DNA from: Actinopolymorpha pittospori
GTDB taxonomy: Bacteria > Actinomycetota > Actinomycetes > Propionibacteriales > Actinopolymorphaceae
Assembly: GCF_014873875.1 (NCBI RefSeq)
Contig: NZ_JADBEM010000001.1
Location: forward strand, 8,742,001 to 8,806,000
Reading direction: 5' to 3'
Length of the DNA stretch: 64,000 bases
Shown here: in pieces, positions 16,342-24,289 of the stretch
Layout: every line of letters begins with the position of its first letter
How positions within the stretch are numbered: position 1 is the first letter of the stretch
Program-made: the position numbers and the translations under genes
The notes under the pieces: generated by a model
What the model was told of the DNA's origin: nothing
The model's database searches: none
What the model saw: the letters and a program-made list of their open reading frames with translations, nothing else

Positions 16342-18054
16342 CTAGAAGCGCGCCGGTTCGCGGTAGTCGCCCCACTCCTTCTTCAACAACCCACAGATCT
16401 CACCGAGCGTGGCCTCCGCGCGGGCGGCGGCCAGGATGGCCGGAACCATGTTCTGGTCGGTACGCGCCACCTCCGCGAGTTCGCGCAGCGTCTTGTCAAC
16501 GTCGGCTTGCACCCGCGTTCGACGGCGGTCGGCGAGCATGCGCCGCTGCTCCACCTCGACCTCGTGGCTCACCCGGAGGATCTCCACCTCCCCGGTCACG
16601 GAGGCCGTGTGCGCGTTGACGCCGACGATCTTCTTCTCGCCCTTCTCCAGTGCCTGCTGGTACTGGAAGGCGGCGTCGGCGATCTCACTCATGAACCAGC
16701 CGTCGTCGATACCCCGAAGCAGACCCGCGGTGATGGTCCCGTCGTCGCTCATCTCCCTGATCCGGGCGAACACGTCCTCGGCCTCGGCTTCGAGCCGGTC
16801 GGTCAGTGCCTCGACGTACCACGAGCCGCCAAGAGGATCGGCGACGTTACCGACACCGGTCTCCTCCATCAGCACCTGTTGGGTGCGCATCGCGATCTCC
16901 GCTGCCCGCTCCGACGGCAGCGCGAGGGTCTCGTCGAGCGCGTTGGTGTGTAGGGAGTTGGTCCCGCCGAGGACGGCGGCGAGTGCCTCGACGGCGGTGC
17001 GAACGACGTTGTTGTAGGGCTGTTGCGCGGTCAGCGACACGCCCGCGGTCTGGGTGTGGAATCGCAACCATGCCGCCCGGTCGGTCTTCGCGCCGTACAC
17101 GTCCCGCATCCAGCGGGCCCAGATCCGGCGCGCGGCCCGGAACTTCGCGATCTCCTCGAAGAAGTCGATGTGGCTGTCGAAGAAGAAGGACAGCCCCGGA
17201 GCGAAGACGTCGACGTCGAGGCCGCGGGACAGGCCTAGCTCGACGTAGGCGAAGCCGTCCGCGAGGGTGTAGGCAAGCTCCTGCGCGGCGGTCGATCCGG
17301 CCTCCCGGATGTGGTAGCCCGACACCGACAGCGGCTTGTAGGCCGGGATCTCCTTGGCGCAGAACTCCATCAGGTCGCCGATCAGGCGCAGGTGCGGCTG
17401 CGGCGCGAACAGCCACTCCTTCTGCGCGATGTACTCCTTGAAGATGTCGGTCTGCAGGGTTCCGTCGAGGGTGGCGATGTCGACGCCCTGGCGTTCGGCT
17501 GCCACGAGGTACATGCAGAAGACGGGTACCGCCGGCCCGGAGATGGTCATCGAAGTAGTGACCTCACCGAGCGGGATGTCCTCGAAGAGCACGTCCATGT
17601 CGGCGGCCGAGTCGACCGCCACGCCACAGTGGCCGACCTCACCGAGCGACTGGGGCTCGTCGGAGTCGCGGCCCATCAGCGTGGGCATGTCGAAGGCCAC
17701 CGACAACCCACCGCCCCCGCCCGCGAGGATCATGCGGTAACGCTCGTTGGTCTGATGAGCACTTCCGAATCCCGCGAACTGCCGGATCGTCCAGGTCCTC
17801 CCCCGGTATCCGGTCGGGTACAGGCCGCGGGTGAAGGGGTGTTCGCCCGGCCAGCCGATGCGCTCGAAGCGGGGATCATCGGCTCCGTCCGGCGGGCCGT
17901 AGACCGGCTCCACCTCCGATCCGGACAGGGTCGTACGCCGCAACCGGTCCTGCCTGTCCGCGGCGGCGCCCCCGCCGGACCGCAGGCGTTCCCCCGCCGC
18001 GTCGTACCGCTGCCTCCACCGGCGCCGGCCCTCCGCGATGTCTTCGGCCCTCAT
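16342..18054 (-). CDS. icmA: Acyl-CoA mutase large subunit, isobutyryl-CoA mutase type
   Basis: A 570-residue B12-dependent mutase large subunit (TIM-barrel substrate domain). It lacks the C-terminal cobalamin-binding domain, so it needs a separate small subunit, which is not in this window. The signature TWTIRQFAGFGSAHQTNERY and SGYHIREAGSTAAQEL are plain. Two residues set acyl specificity in the family: methylmalonyl-CoA mutase has Tyr and Arg, isobutyryl-CoA mutase has Phe and Gln. Here they are Phe93 (RQFAGF) and Gln211 (EYIAQKEWLF), so the reaction is probably isobutyryl-CoA to n-butyryl-CoA in valine or fatty acid metabolism. ATG 18054 has GGGAGG 6 nt upstream. A MarR gene lies upstream with a strong palindrome between. 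Confidence 0.85.
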   Translation of the reverse strand: MRAEDIAEGRRRWRQRYDAAGERLRSGGGAAADRQDRLRRTTLSGSEVEPVYGPPDGADDPRFERIGWPGEHPFTRGLYPTGYRGRTWTIRQFAGFGSAHQTNERYRMILAGGGGGLSVAFDMPTLMGRDSDEPQSLGEVGHCGVAVDSAADMDVLFEDIPLGEVTTSMTISGPAVPVFCMYLVAAERQGVDIATLDGTLQTDIFKEYIAQKEWLFAPQPHLRLIGDLMEFCAKEIPAYKPLSVSGYHIREAGSTAAQELAYTLADGFAYVELGLSRGLDVDVFAPGLSFFFDSHIDFFEEIAKFRAARRIWARWMRDVYGAKTDRAAWLRFHTQTAGVSLTAQQPYNNVVRTAVEALAAVLGGTNSLHTNALDETLALPSERAAEIAMRTQQVLMEETGVGNVADPLGGSWYVEALTDRLEAEAEDVFARIREMSDDGTITAGLLRGIDDGWFMSEIADAAFQYQQALEKGEKKIVGVNAHTASVTGEVEILRVSHEVEVEQRRMLADRRRTRVQADVDKTLRELAEVARTDQNMVPAILAAARAEATLGEICGLLKKEWGDYREPARF

Positions 18055-18100
18055 AGGTCCTCCCGGCTTCCGGGCGCCCTCGTGAGGCGCCACTGCCACG

Positions 18101-18120
18101 ATAGTAGGACGTCCAACTAT
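18101..18120. promoter_or_regulatory. 20-bp near-perfect palindrome upstream of the mutase gene
   Basis: Arms ATAGT and GGAC on the left mirror GTCC and ACTAT on the right; nine of ten base pairs are complementary, with one A/A mismatch. It ends 47 nt before the mutase ATG and is A/T-rich against its background, as expected for an operator. The MarR-type regulator encoded just upstream, or a TetR protein elsewhere, is the likely ligand. Confidence 0.6.
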
Positions 18121-18241
18121 CCGCAGGCAGGTGCGGAGTTCGAGAGCATAGGAGTCGGGTCGGACACAATTCGGTGACTCCGGCCCGCTCGGATCCGCCT
18201 TCAGCCCGGCGACGGCACCCGCCCGCCGGAGGCGCGCCTGC

Positions 18242-18757
18242 TCAGGGCAGGAAGTCGCCCGCGTCCTGGCGTACCAGGGTCAGCAGCTCGTGCACCGTGC
18301 ACAGGCTCGCGTCGTCGAGCGCGTCCAGCCCGAACCGCATCGCGACGAGGTCCTTCGTGGTGGCCTTGACGACCTCGCGCCCCTCGTCGGTGACCTCCGC
18401 CAGGACGCCTCGTCCGTCCTCCGGATGAGGGGTGCGTCGCACCAGGCCGTCCCGCTCGAGTCGCCGGACGATCGAGGTCACGGACGTGGGGTGCACCTGC
18501 AGGCGCTCGCCCATCTTGCCCAGCGGCAGCGCGCCGGTCCGGGTGAACGTGAGCAGCACCAGGGCTTCGTACCGAGCGAAGGTCAGGTCGTAGCGCCGCA
18601 GCACCTCGTCCAGTCGGGCGAGGACGATCTGCTGGACCCGCATCAGCGAGGTGACCGCCCGCATCGGCTCGACCGCGGCATCCCCACCGAAGTGGTGTGC
18701 CCACTGTCGGGCTGCCTCCTGAACGGGGTCGAACGGCAGCGGCCTCCTCTTCGCCAT
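18242..18757 (-). CDS. MarR-family transcriptional regulator
   Basis: A 171-residue dimeric winged-helix regulator. Helices before the DNA-binding part read QQIVLARLDEVLRRYDLTFARYE; the recognition region is PLGKMGERLQVHPTSVTSIVRRLERDG, followed by the wing RRTPHPEDGRGVLAEVTDEG. ATG 18757 was chosen: TACGTT sits 7 nt upstream and no ribosome site is seen, suggesting a leaderless mRNA. It lies directly upstream of, and in the same direction as, the isobutyryl-CoA mutase gene (gap 187 nt), so it probably controls that gene in response to an acyl-CoA or acid; this is inference. Confidence 0.88.
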   Translation of the reverse strand: MAKRRPLPFDPVQEAARQWAHHFGGDAAVEPMRAVTSLMRVQQIVLARLDEVLRRYDLTFARYEALVLLTFTRTGALPLGKMGERLQVHPTSVTSIVRRLERDGLVRRTPHPEDGRGVLAEVTDEGREVVKATTKDLVAMRFGLDALDDASLCTVHELLTLVRQDAGDFLP

Positions 18758-18764
18758 GCCCAGG

Positions 18765-18770
18765 AACGTA
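18765..18770 (-). promoter_or_regulatory. -10 element of marR gene
   Basis: TACGTT, 7 nt before ATG 18757. Confidence 0.4.
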
Positions 18771-18934
18771 ACAGGCGACCGGATCCACCCCTGGAGCTGG
18801 CCCACGTCAGCTGGCCACAGGAAAGAGTGGGAACCTGGTTGGCGATCTGTGCTCGGAGGCCGGTCCGGACCGGCCTCGGCCGCATCGCGTCGCCCTGGTT
18901 CGAACGGCGCCCATCGGTGGGACCGTGCGGCCTC

Positions 18935-20002
18935 TCAGGCGGGGTCGTGCTGGCGGGCGGCCGGGCGGTCGCCGTGTCCGGGCTCCTGTTGCGGGTTGTC
19001 GCCGTCGTCCGTGGCACGCGGCTCCGGCCAGCCTGTCCCGTGTCCCCGACCGCCCGTGCGGACGTGTGTCCTTGGGTGTGTCGGCGGGTGGGTGGGCTGG
19101 GAGCGCGCCGGGTGCGGACGCTGCTGGTGGATCATCTGCGCGTCTCGCTGCGATGACGGCGTACCGCTGTGCGCGGGCTCGCTCGGGCCGGGCTGCTGGT
19201 CGCCCCGCGCGGGCGTCGCGGGTTGGCCGGCCTCCAGCTTGAGCGGCGGGACGATGCGCCGCCGGATCAGGCCGACGCCCCACTCGACGACCACCCAGGT
19301 CGGTCCGGCAAGCCTGCGCAACCACCGTCGTACGCCACTCCAGCCGAGGTCGACGAGCAGCGTCAGCTGGAGCATCGCGGCGCCGACCATGGCGCCGGCG
19401 ACCAGGTCGCTGAACCAGTGGGTGTGGCGGTAGACCGAGATGATGGTCATCAGGACGGTGATCCCGGCGACCACGGCCCAGAGCAGCCGGCGCACGGGCG
19501 GGCTGATGCTGCCGTAACGCACCAGCAGCGCCACGATCAGGCCGTAGACGAAGAGCGTGTTGGCGGTGTGCCCGGACGGGAAGAGGACGTTGTCGCCGAC
19601 GAAGAGTTCGGGGCCACCGGTGCGCGGGCTCTCCCGCCCGCTGGCGAGCTTGAGGACGCCGATCACGCCGTTGAGCGCGATCGTGGAACCGATGGCGATC
19701 ACGAGCGGGCGAATGCTGCGAATCCGGCGAGACAGGTAGAACGCCACAATGACCAGCAAAGGCAGACAGATCAACCGTTGGCCGATCCGGTCCACGGCGT
19801 CGGCGTAGGGGTAGTCGTACGGCCCCCGGAACTTCCAGATCTCGGATACGTGAGAGTCCAAGCTCAGCAGAAATCCGCCTCGGGCCAGATCCGCGAAGAT
19901 CGCCAGCACCCCGACGAACAGGACGACTGCCAGCACCGGAAAAGTCGGAGTCGCACCGGTGGACTCGTCTCGGGCCTTCTTCTCCGAGACTCGACCGTGC
20001 AT
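18935..20002 (-). CDS. PAP2-family membrane phosphatase with disordered C-terminal tail
   Basis: A 355-residue integral membrane phosphatase. About six hydrophobic segments carry the PAP2 motifs: LASGRESPR, NVLFPSGHTANT and SVYRHTHWFSDLVAGAMVG, which form the vanadate-type active site with two His and one Asp. Relatives dephosphorylate undecaprenyl pyrophosphate or phosphatidic acid on the outer face of the membrane. The last 100 residues are low-complexity (Pro, His, Thr, Gln) and probably unstructured. ATG 20002 has GAGGAG about 11 nt upstream; the frame is open for 46 more codons. Single gene. Confidence 0.82.
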   Translation of the reverse strand: MHGRVSEKKARDESTGATPTFPVLAVVLFVGVLAIFADLARGGFLLSLDSHVSEIWKFRGPYDYPYADAVDRIGQRLICLPLLVIVAFYLSRRIRSIRPLVIAIGSTIALNGVIGVLKLASGRESPRTGGPELFVGDNVLFPSGHTANTLFVYGLIVALLVRYGSISPPVRRLLWAVVAGITVLMTIISVYRHTHWFSDLVAGAMVGAAMLQLTLLVDLGWSGVRRWLRRLAGPTWVVVEWGVGLIRRRIVPPLKLEAGQPATPARGDQQPGPSEPAHSGTPSSQRDAQMIHQQRPHPARSQPTHPPTHPRTHVRTGGRGHGTGWPEPRATDDGDNPQQEPGHGDRPAARQHDPA

Positions 20003-20405
20003 GACGGGCCGGCTCCTCTCAGTATCGACGGTGATCACGAACGCCGCGTTGGTGTCCGGCCGTCGGTCTTCCCGACGATAGACGACCAGTGAGTTAAGAG
20101 GGTTCCTGCTTACCCAGTGCGTGACTGAGCGTTGTCTCACCGTTCATTTACTCGTTGGGCGTCTTTGCCTTATTTTCCCCCGAAAACGGAGCATCGGGTG
20201 TCGCGTCGCGACGCTCGGGAGCATACCCACCTGGGCTGGAAGCAGATCCGCCTCGCCAGCCGACGATGGCTGGCGAGGCGGATCGAAAGAACTCGGAAGA
20301 ACGTGGAGAACGTGACCGGCGCGAGGCGGACGATCAGGTCTCGCGGAACGCCACAACACCGCCACGGACGGCCGGAGACGCCTCAGCACCCTGCCGGCGC
20401 CGGGG
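20003..20405. other. 403-bp intergenic region
   Basis: Sits between the PAP2 gene start and the PH-domain gene end, both on the minus strand. It contains an A/T-rich stretch near 20140-20190, which probably holds the PAP2 promoter, and the long inverted repeat at 20245-20284. Open frames here have no codon bias and I do not call a gene. Confidence 0.5.
20245..20284 (-). terminator. 17-bp perfect inverted repeat
   Basis: Seventeen bases starting GATCCGCCTCGCCAGCC pair exactly with 20268-20284 around the six-base loop GACGAT. There is no T-run on either side. It lies about 120 nt after the PH-domain gene and is most simply an actinobacterial-type terminator, though its length and perfection also allow a protein-binding or mobile-repeat origin. 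Confidence 0.5.
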
Positions 20406-21068
20406 TCAACGCGGTCGCGGCGGCGGAAGCCGACGGGCAGTGGGCGGGCCGGGACGACGCGGATGGTTGGCGCGCGGGCGGGCCGCCGTCGTCGCCGCCT
20501 TGACCACCGCGGCTGTTCCCTCTTCCTCCTCCCGCTCGTTGGCCGTCGCCCGGAGGCCGGAACGCTGGAGCAGGCGCTGAATCGTGAGGTCGCGCTGGTC
20601 GGGCCTACCGACGTACCTGACTTCGCGAAGTCCCTGCTCCTGCGCGGCGTTCTCGAAGACGAAGTGGCCGTAGCCGAGGATCCGGCCGGCGAACGGCTTG
20701 TCGATCGTGATGTCGAGAATCCTCATGATCGGGGTCGTGGCGATCTTCTTCGTCAGGACGCCACGCACGCGGAACACCCGCATGTTGGTGATCACGAAGC
20801 GGTCCATGTGTTCGGTCAGGGCGCGCCAGCCGGCATGGCCGAACAGCAGAAGAGCGCCGATGAACGGCACCCACGCAGCGTTGACGGGGAGGTTGATCAT
20901 GACCCCGAACAACACCAGCGCACCCAGACACTCCAGGACCGGGATGATGTAGACCACCCAGTGGTGGCGCACCTCATCGACCACCACCTCGCCCTCGTCG
21001 GCGAGAAGGTGCCGCACGATCTTCGGATCGGCGATCGCTCGCCGAAGCCATCGGAGCGGTCCGGTCAC
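20406..21068 (-). CDS. PH-domain (bPH2-like) membrane protein
   Basis: A 220-residue protein with two adjacent membrane helices (about residues 37-56 and 63-81: VVYIIPVLECLGALVLFGV and AAWVPFIGALLLFGHAGW). A bacterial PH-like domain follows (DRFVITNMRVFRVRGVLTKKIATTP, ILDITIDKPFAGRILGYGHFVFENA). The C-terminal 50 residues are Arg/Pro/Ala-rich and disordered. Function of the family is unknown. GTG 21068 overlaps the stop of the small upstream gene (GTGA), so the two are translationally coupled. Confidence 0.8.
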   Translation of the reverse strand: MTGPLRWLRRAIADPKIVRHLLADEGEVVVDEVRHHWVVYIIPVLECLGALVLFGVMINLPVNAAWVPFIGALLLFGHAGWRALTEHMDRFVITNMRVFRVRGVLTKKIATTPIMRILDITIDKPFAGRILGYGHFVFENAAQEQGLREVRYVGRPDQRDLTIQRLLQRSGLRATANEREEEEGTAAVVKAATTAARPRANHPRRPGPPTARRLPPPRPR

Positions 21069-21232
21069 GCGAACACTGTGCTGAAGAACGTGATGAGTGC
21101 CTGGAAGCCGTCACTGATCAGACTTCCGGCGCCGCGGACGGCATCGGCCGCGCTGTCGGGTCTGGTTACCAGATAGAACGCAACGAAGGCGATAACAAGC
21201 CAGGTGACCACTTTCTTCGTACCGGCTGTCAC
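21065..21232 (-). CDS. Small single-helix membrane protein coupled to PH-domain gene
   Basis: A 55-residue protein: TKKVVTWLVIAFVAFYLVT forms one membrane helix, followed by PDSAADAVRGAGSLISDGF and a hydrophobic C-terminus ALITFFSTVFA. The GTG start at 21232 has the strong ribosome site GGGAGGAG 7 nt upstream. The stop overlaps the next start codon by 4 nt. I do not know a function; constant pairing with the PH-domain protein suggests a shared membrane role. Confidence 0.75.
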   Translation of the reverse strand: MTAGTKKVVTWLVIAFVAFYLVTRPDSAADAVRGAGSLISDGFQALITFFSTVFA

Positions 21233-21443
21233 GTCCGTACTCCTCCCTTGTGGGCTGCTGCGCGGCCTCTTTGCGTGTTGTAGCCCAACACGAACTCTAA
21301 GTGGTATCTGCGGTACGGCAAAAGGGGCGCGACGTACATCCCACCCCGTGGGCGCTGACATCCCCAAGGTCTGACCGATAGGTCGACGGAGGGCCACGTT
21401 AGCGAGCATTCGGCGCGGTGGCGCCACCACCGTCCGTACCCAC

Positions 21444-22460
21444 TCAGGGCATCCCCGAGTCACCGACCATTTCCGCGACGAGCTCGTCGGCCGCTCGATA
21501 AGGGTCCAACTCGCCGGCGAGGACGCGTTCGGTGAGCGTGTCGAGCCGGCGGTCGCGTGGCAGCCGGTCGAGTCGTCGACGCAGGTCGACCAGGGCGAGC
21601 GCCTCGATCTCGGCACGAGCCCGGCGGGTGCGACGACGCGTGAGTTCGCCTGTCTCCCGTCCGTGCGCCTCATGTGCCGTGGCCGCCTGGACCACCGCGT
21701 CGATCCCCTCGCCGGTGGTCGCGACACTCGGGACGATCGGTGGGGTCCAGGCCCCGTCCGGCCGCTCCCCGAGGGCGAGCATGTGGCGCAGGTCGCGGCT
21801 CACCCGCTCGGAGCCGTCGCGGTCGGCCTTGTTGACGACATAGATGTCACCGACCTCGAGAAGGCCGGCCTTGGCCACCTGGACGGCATCCCCCATCCCC
21901 GGCGCGAGCAGGACCAGCGTCGTGTCGGCCAGGGCCGCGACCTCCACCTCGGACTGTCCGACACCGACGGTCTCGACCAGGATCACCGCACATCCGGCGG
22001 CGTCGAGGACTCGGACGGCCTGCGGGGTGGCCCAGGCCAGCCCACCGAGGTGACCGCGCGTCGCCATCGAGCGGATGAACACCTCGGGGTCGGTCGCGTG
22101 GTCCTGCATCCGGACCCGGTCACCGAGCAGTGCTCCTCCGGAGAAGGGCGACGACGGGTCGACCGCGAGAACCCCGACGCGCAGGCCCTGCCGGCGGTAT
22201 GTCGTCACGAGCGCGGACGTGCAGGTCGACTTGCCGACACCTGGTGCGCCGGTGATGCCGAGCACCTGCGCCTGGCCGGTGTAGGGCACGAGCGCCGCCG
22301 CGACCTCACGCAGGACGGGAGCGGCGTTCTCGACCAGGGAGATCAGGCGAGCGACCGCGCGCGGATCGCCGGCCCGTGCTGCTTCGACCAGCTCACCGAC
22401 CGAGCGACGTCGGCGCCGGGGCCCCGCGGTCGCGCGCGGCTCCGTCGCTGGCTCGGTCAC
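21444..22460 (-). CDS. meaB: MeaB/ArgK-type G3E GTPase, acyl-CoA mutase chaperone
   Basis: A 338-residue GTPase that protects and reloads B12-dependent mutases. Walker A is VLGITGAPGVGKSTCTSAL near residue 70; the G3E hallmark VLAVDPSSPFSGGALLGDR, the switch ILVETVGVGQSEVEVA and the base-specificity motif VVNKADRDG are present. GTG 22460 overlaps the thiolase stop (GTGA). It belongs functionally with the isobutyryl-CoA mutase subunit 4 kb away and with a methylmalonyl-CoA mutase that must lie elsewhere. Confidence 0.93.
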   Translation of the reverse strand: MTEPATEPRATAGPRRRRRSVGELVEAARAGDPRAVARLISLVENAAPVLREVAAALVPYTGQAQVLGITGAPGVGKSTCTSALVTTYRRQGLRVGVLAVDPSSPFSGGALLGDRVRMQDHATDPEVFIRSMATRGHLGGLAWATPQAVRVLDAAGCAVILVETVGVGQSEVEVAALADTTLVLLAPGMGDAVQVAKAGLLEVGDIYVVNKADRDGSERVSRDLRHMLALGERPDGAWTPPIVPSVATTGEGIDAVVQAATAHEAHGRETGELTRRRTRRARAEIEALALVDLRRRLDRLPRDRRLDTLTERVLAGELDPYRAADELVAEMVGDSGMP

Positions 22461-23650
22461 GAGGTGCCGCCGGCGCCCACCCGTACGACGAGGGCGTCAC
22501 CCTGTCCACCGCCACCGCACAGCGCCGCGGCACCGACGCCGCCGCCGCGCCGACCCAGCTCCAGCGCGAGGTGGAGTACGAGACGGGCGCCGGACATGCC
22601 GATCGGGTGGCCGAGCGCGATCGCGCCTCCGTGGACGTTGACGCGGTCTTCGTCGACCCCGAGCTCCCGGACGGAGTGGACGGCGACGGAGGCGAAGGCT
22701 TCGTTGATCTCGATCAGGTCGAGGTCGGTGGGTGCGATCCCCTCCTTGGCGCAGGCGGCCCGGATCGCGTCGGCGGGCTGGGACTGCAGGGAGGAGTCTG
22801 GTCCGGCCACGACGCCGTGTGCGCCGATCTCGGCGATCCACGACAGGCCGAGGCGCTCGGCGGCTTCCCTGCTCGCGACCACGACGGCGCACGCGCCGTC
22901 GGAGATCGGGGAGGACGAACCGGCGGTGATGGTGCCGTCGGACACGAACGCGGGCGAGAGCCCGGCCAGCCGGTCGGCGTTGGTGTCGGGGCGGATGCCC
23001 TCGTCGGCGGTGACGACCACCGGCTCGCCGCGACGCTGCGGCACCTCGACGGGTGCGATCTCGGCGTCGAAGACGCCGTCCTTCGCGGCCGCGGCGGCCC
23101 GCTGGTGCGACCGGGCGGCGAAGACGTCCTGCTCCTCGCGCCCGATACCGAGCTTCTGGTTGTGCCGGTCGGTGAGCTCACCCATCGAGACCTGGGTGAA
23201 GGCGTCCCACAGCCCGTCGTGCTCCATCGAGTCGAGCAGGGTGGCGTCGCCGTACTTCACGCCGGTGCGGGAACGCGGCAGCAGGTGCGGTGCGTTGGTC
23301 ATCGACTCCATGCCACCGGCGACGACGACCTCGAACTCCCCCGCCCGGATGAGCTGGTCGGCGAGCGCGATCGCGTCGAGACCGGACAGGCACACCTTGT
23401 TGACCGTCAGCGCGGGGACGGTCATCGGGATGCCCGCCTTCACGGCGGCCTGCCGTGCGGTGATCTGGCCGGTGCCCGCCTGCAGAACGTGGCCCATCAC
23501 GACGTACTGCACCTGGTCGGGAGCCACGCCGCTGCGGTCCAGCGCCGCCTTGATCGCGATCGCGCCGAGGTCGACCGCGGAGAAGTCCTTGAGCGCGCCG
23601 AGCAGGCGCCCCATGGGCGTGCGCGCGCCGCTGATGATGACCGATCCCAC
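22457..23650 (-). CDS. Acetyl-CoA C-acetyltransferase (thiolase)
   Basis: A 397-residue thiolase. The N-terminal active-site Cys is in NKVCLSGLDAIALAD near residue 88, the His in HGGAIALGHPIGMSGAR near 350 and the C-terminal Cys in AALCGGGGQGDALVV. It condenses two acetyl-CoA or cleaves acetoacetyl-CoA. GTG 23650 follows TAGGCT by 6 nt with no ribosome site. It is translationally coupled to meaB downstream and divergent from the methylmalonyl-CoA epimerase gene, a common actinobacterial arrangement for propionyl-CoA and butyryl-CoA metabolism. Confidence 0.93.
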   Translation of the reverse strand: MGSVIISGARTPMGRLLGALKDFSAVDLGAIAIKAALDRSGVAPDQVQYVVMGHVLQAGTGQITARQAAVKAGIPMTVPALTVNKVCLSGLDAIALADQLIRAGEFEVVVAGGMESMTNAPHLLPRSRTGVKYGDATLLDSMEHDGLWDAFTQVSMGELTDRHNQKLGIGREEQDVFAARSHQRAAAAAKDGVFDAEIAPVEVPQRRGEPVVVTADEGIRPDTNADRLAGLSPAFVSDGTITAGSSSPISDGACAVVVASREAAERLGLSWIAEIGAHGVVAGPDSSLQSQPADAIRAACAKEGIAPTDLDLIEINEAFASVAVHSVRELGVDEDRVNVHGGAIALGHPIGMSGARLVLHLALELGRRGGGVGAAALCGGGGQGDALVVRVGAGGTS

Positions 23651-23656
23651 GATGCC

Positions 23657-23662
23657 AGCCTA
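23657..23662 (-). promoter_or_regulatory. -10 element of thiolase-meaB operon
   Basis: TAGGCT, 6 nt before GTG 23650. Confidence 0.5.
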
Positions 23663-23740
23663 CGCGGCTGGCGTCCCTTCGGTCCCGTTCGTTCGGCATG
23701 CCGGCGCATGGACTTCCACCGAATGGCGCAGGATGGAGGC

Positions 23741-24289
23741 ATGCCCGCAGACCTTCCCGACGCGAGCTCCGACGGCTCGCCCGAGTCGACCGAGTCCTCC
23801 GGATCGGCGTCGTCCCCGTCGTCCCCACCGCAGCCGATGTTCCGTTCGATCGACCACGTGGGCATCGCCGTGACCGATCTCGACGCCGCGATCGCGTGGT
23901 ACGCGGAGAAGTTCGGGATGCGCGTCACCCACACCGAGGTCAACGAGGAACAGGGCGTGCGCGAGGCGATGCTCGCCGTGGGCACCTCGGGCCCGCAGCT
24001 CCAGCTCCTCGCTCCCCTGCGCCCCGACTCACCGGTCGGGCGGTTCCTGGCCTCCCGCGGCGAGGGCCTCCACCAGGTCGCCTACACCGTGGACGACGTC
24101 GACGCGGCCTCGGCGGCGCTGCGCGAGCGGGACATCGAACTCCTGTACGACGAACCGAGGCGCGGCACGGCCGGCTCCCGGGTCAACTTCATCCATCCCA
24201 AGAACGCCGGCGGTTTCCTGGTCGAGCTCGTCGAGCCTCCCGCCGAGGCCGACGACACGCGCGAGATCCACGACACGCCGAACGCGTGA
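23741..24289 (+). CDS. mce: Methylmalonyl-CoA epimerase
   Basis: A 182-residue vicinal-oxygen-chelate protein that interconverts (2R)- and (2S)-methylmalonyl-CoA. Residues 1-40 are a Ser/Pro-rich tail not typical of the family; the enzyme core starts at FRSIDHVGIAVTDLDAAIAWY. Metal ligands are His in DHVGIAV, His in GEGLHQVAYTVDD and Glu in GFLVELVEP. ATG 23741 has AGGA 7 nt upstream; in-frame ATGs at 23708 and 23723 lack a site. Divergent from thiolase-meaB, which suits a shared propionyl-CoA role. Confidence 0.9.
   Translation: MPADLPDASSDGSPESTESSGSASSPSSPPQPMFRSIDHVGIAVTDLDAAIAWYAEKFGMRVTHTEVNEEQGVREAMLAVGTSGPQLQLLAPLRPDSPVGRFLASRGEGLHQVAYTVDDVDAASAALRERDIELLYDEPRRGTAGSRVNFIHPKNAGGFLVELVEPPAEADDTREIHDTPNA

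Noticed and set aside
18055..18241. Cobalamin riboswitch upstream of the mutase gene
   Set aside because: No B12-box-like sequence or large folded leader could be recognised; the region is short and is explained by the operator palindrome.
22376..23740. Upstream extension of the epimerase frame
   Set aside because: The open frame runs back over the thiolase gene on the other strand; the enzyme core and ribosome site place the start at 23741.
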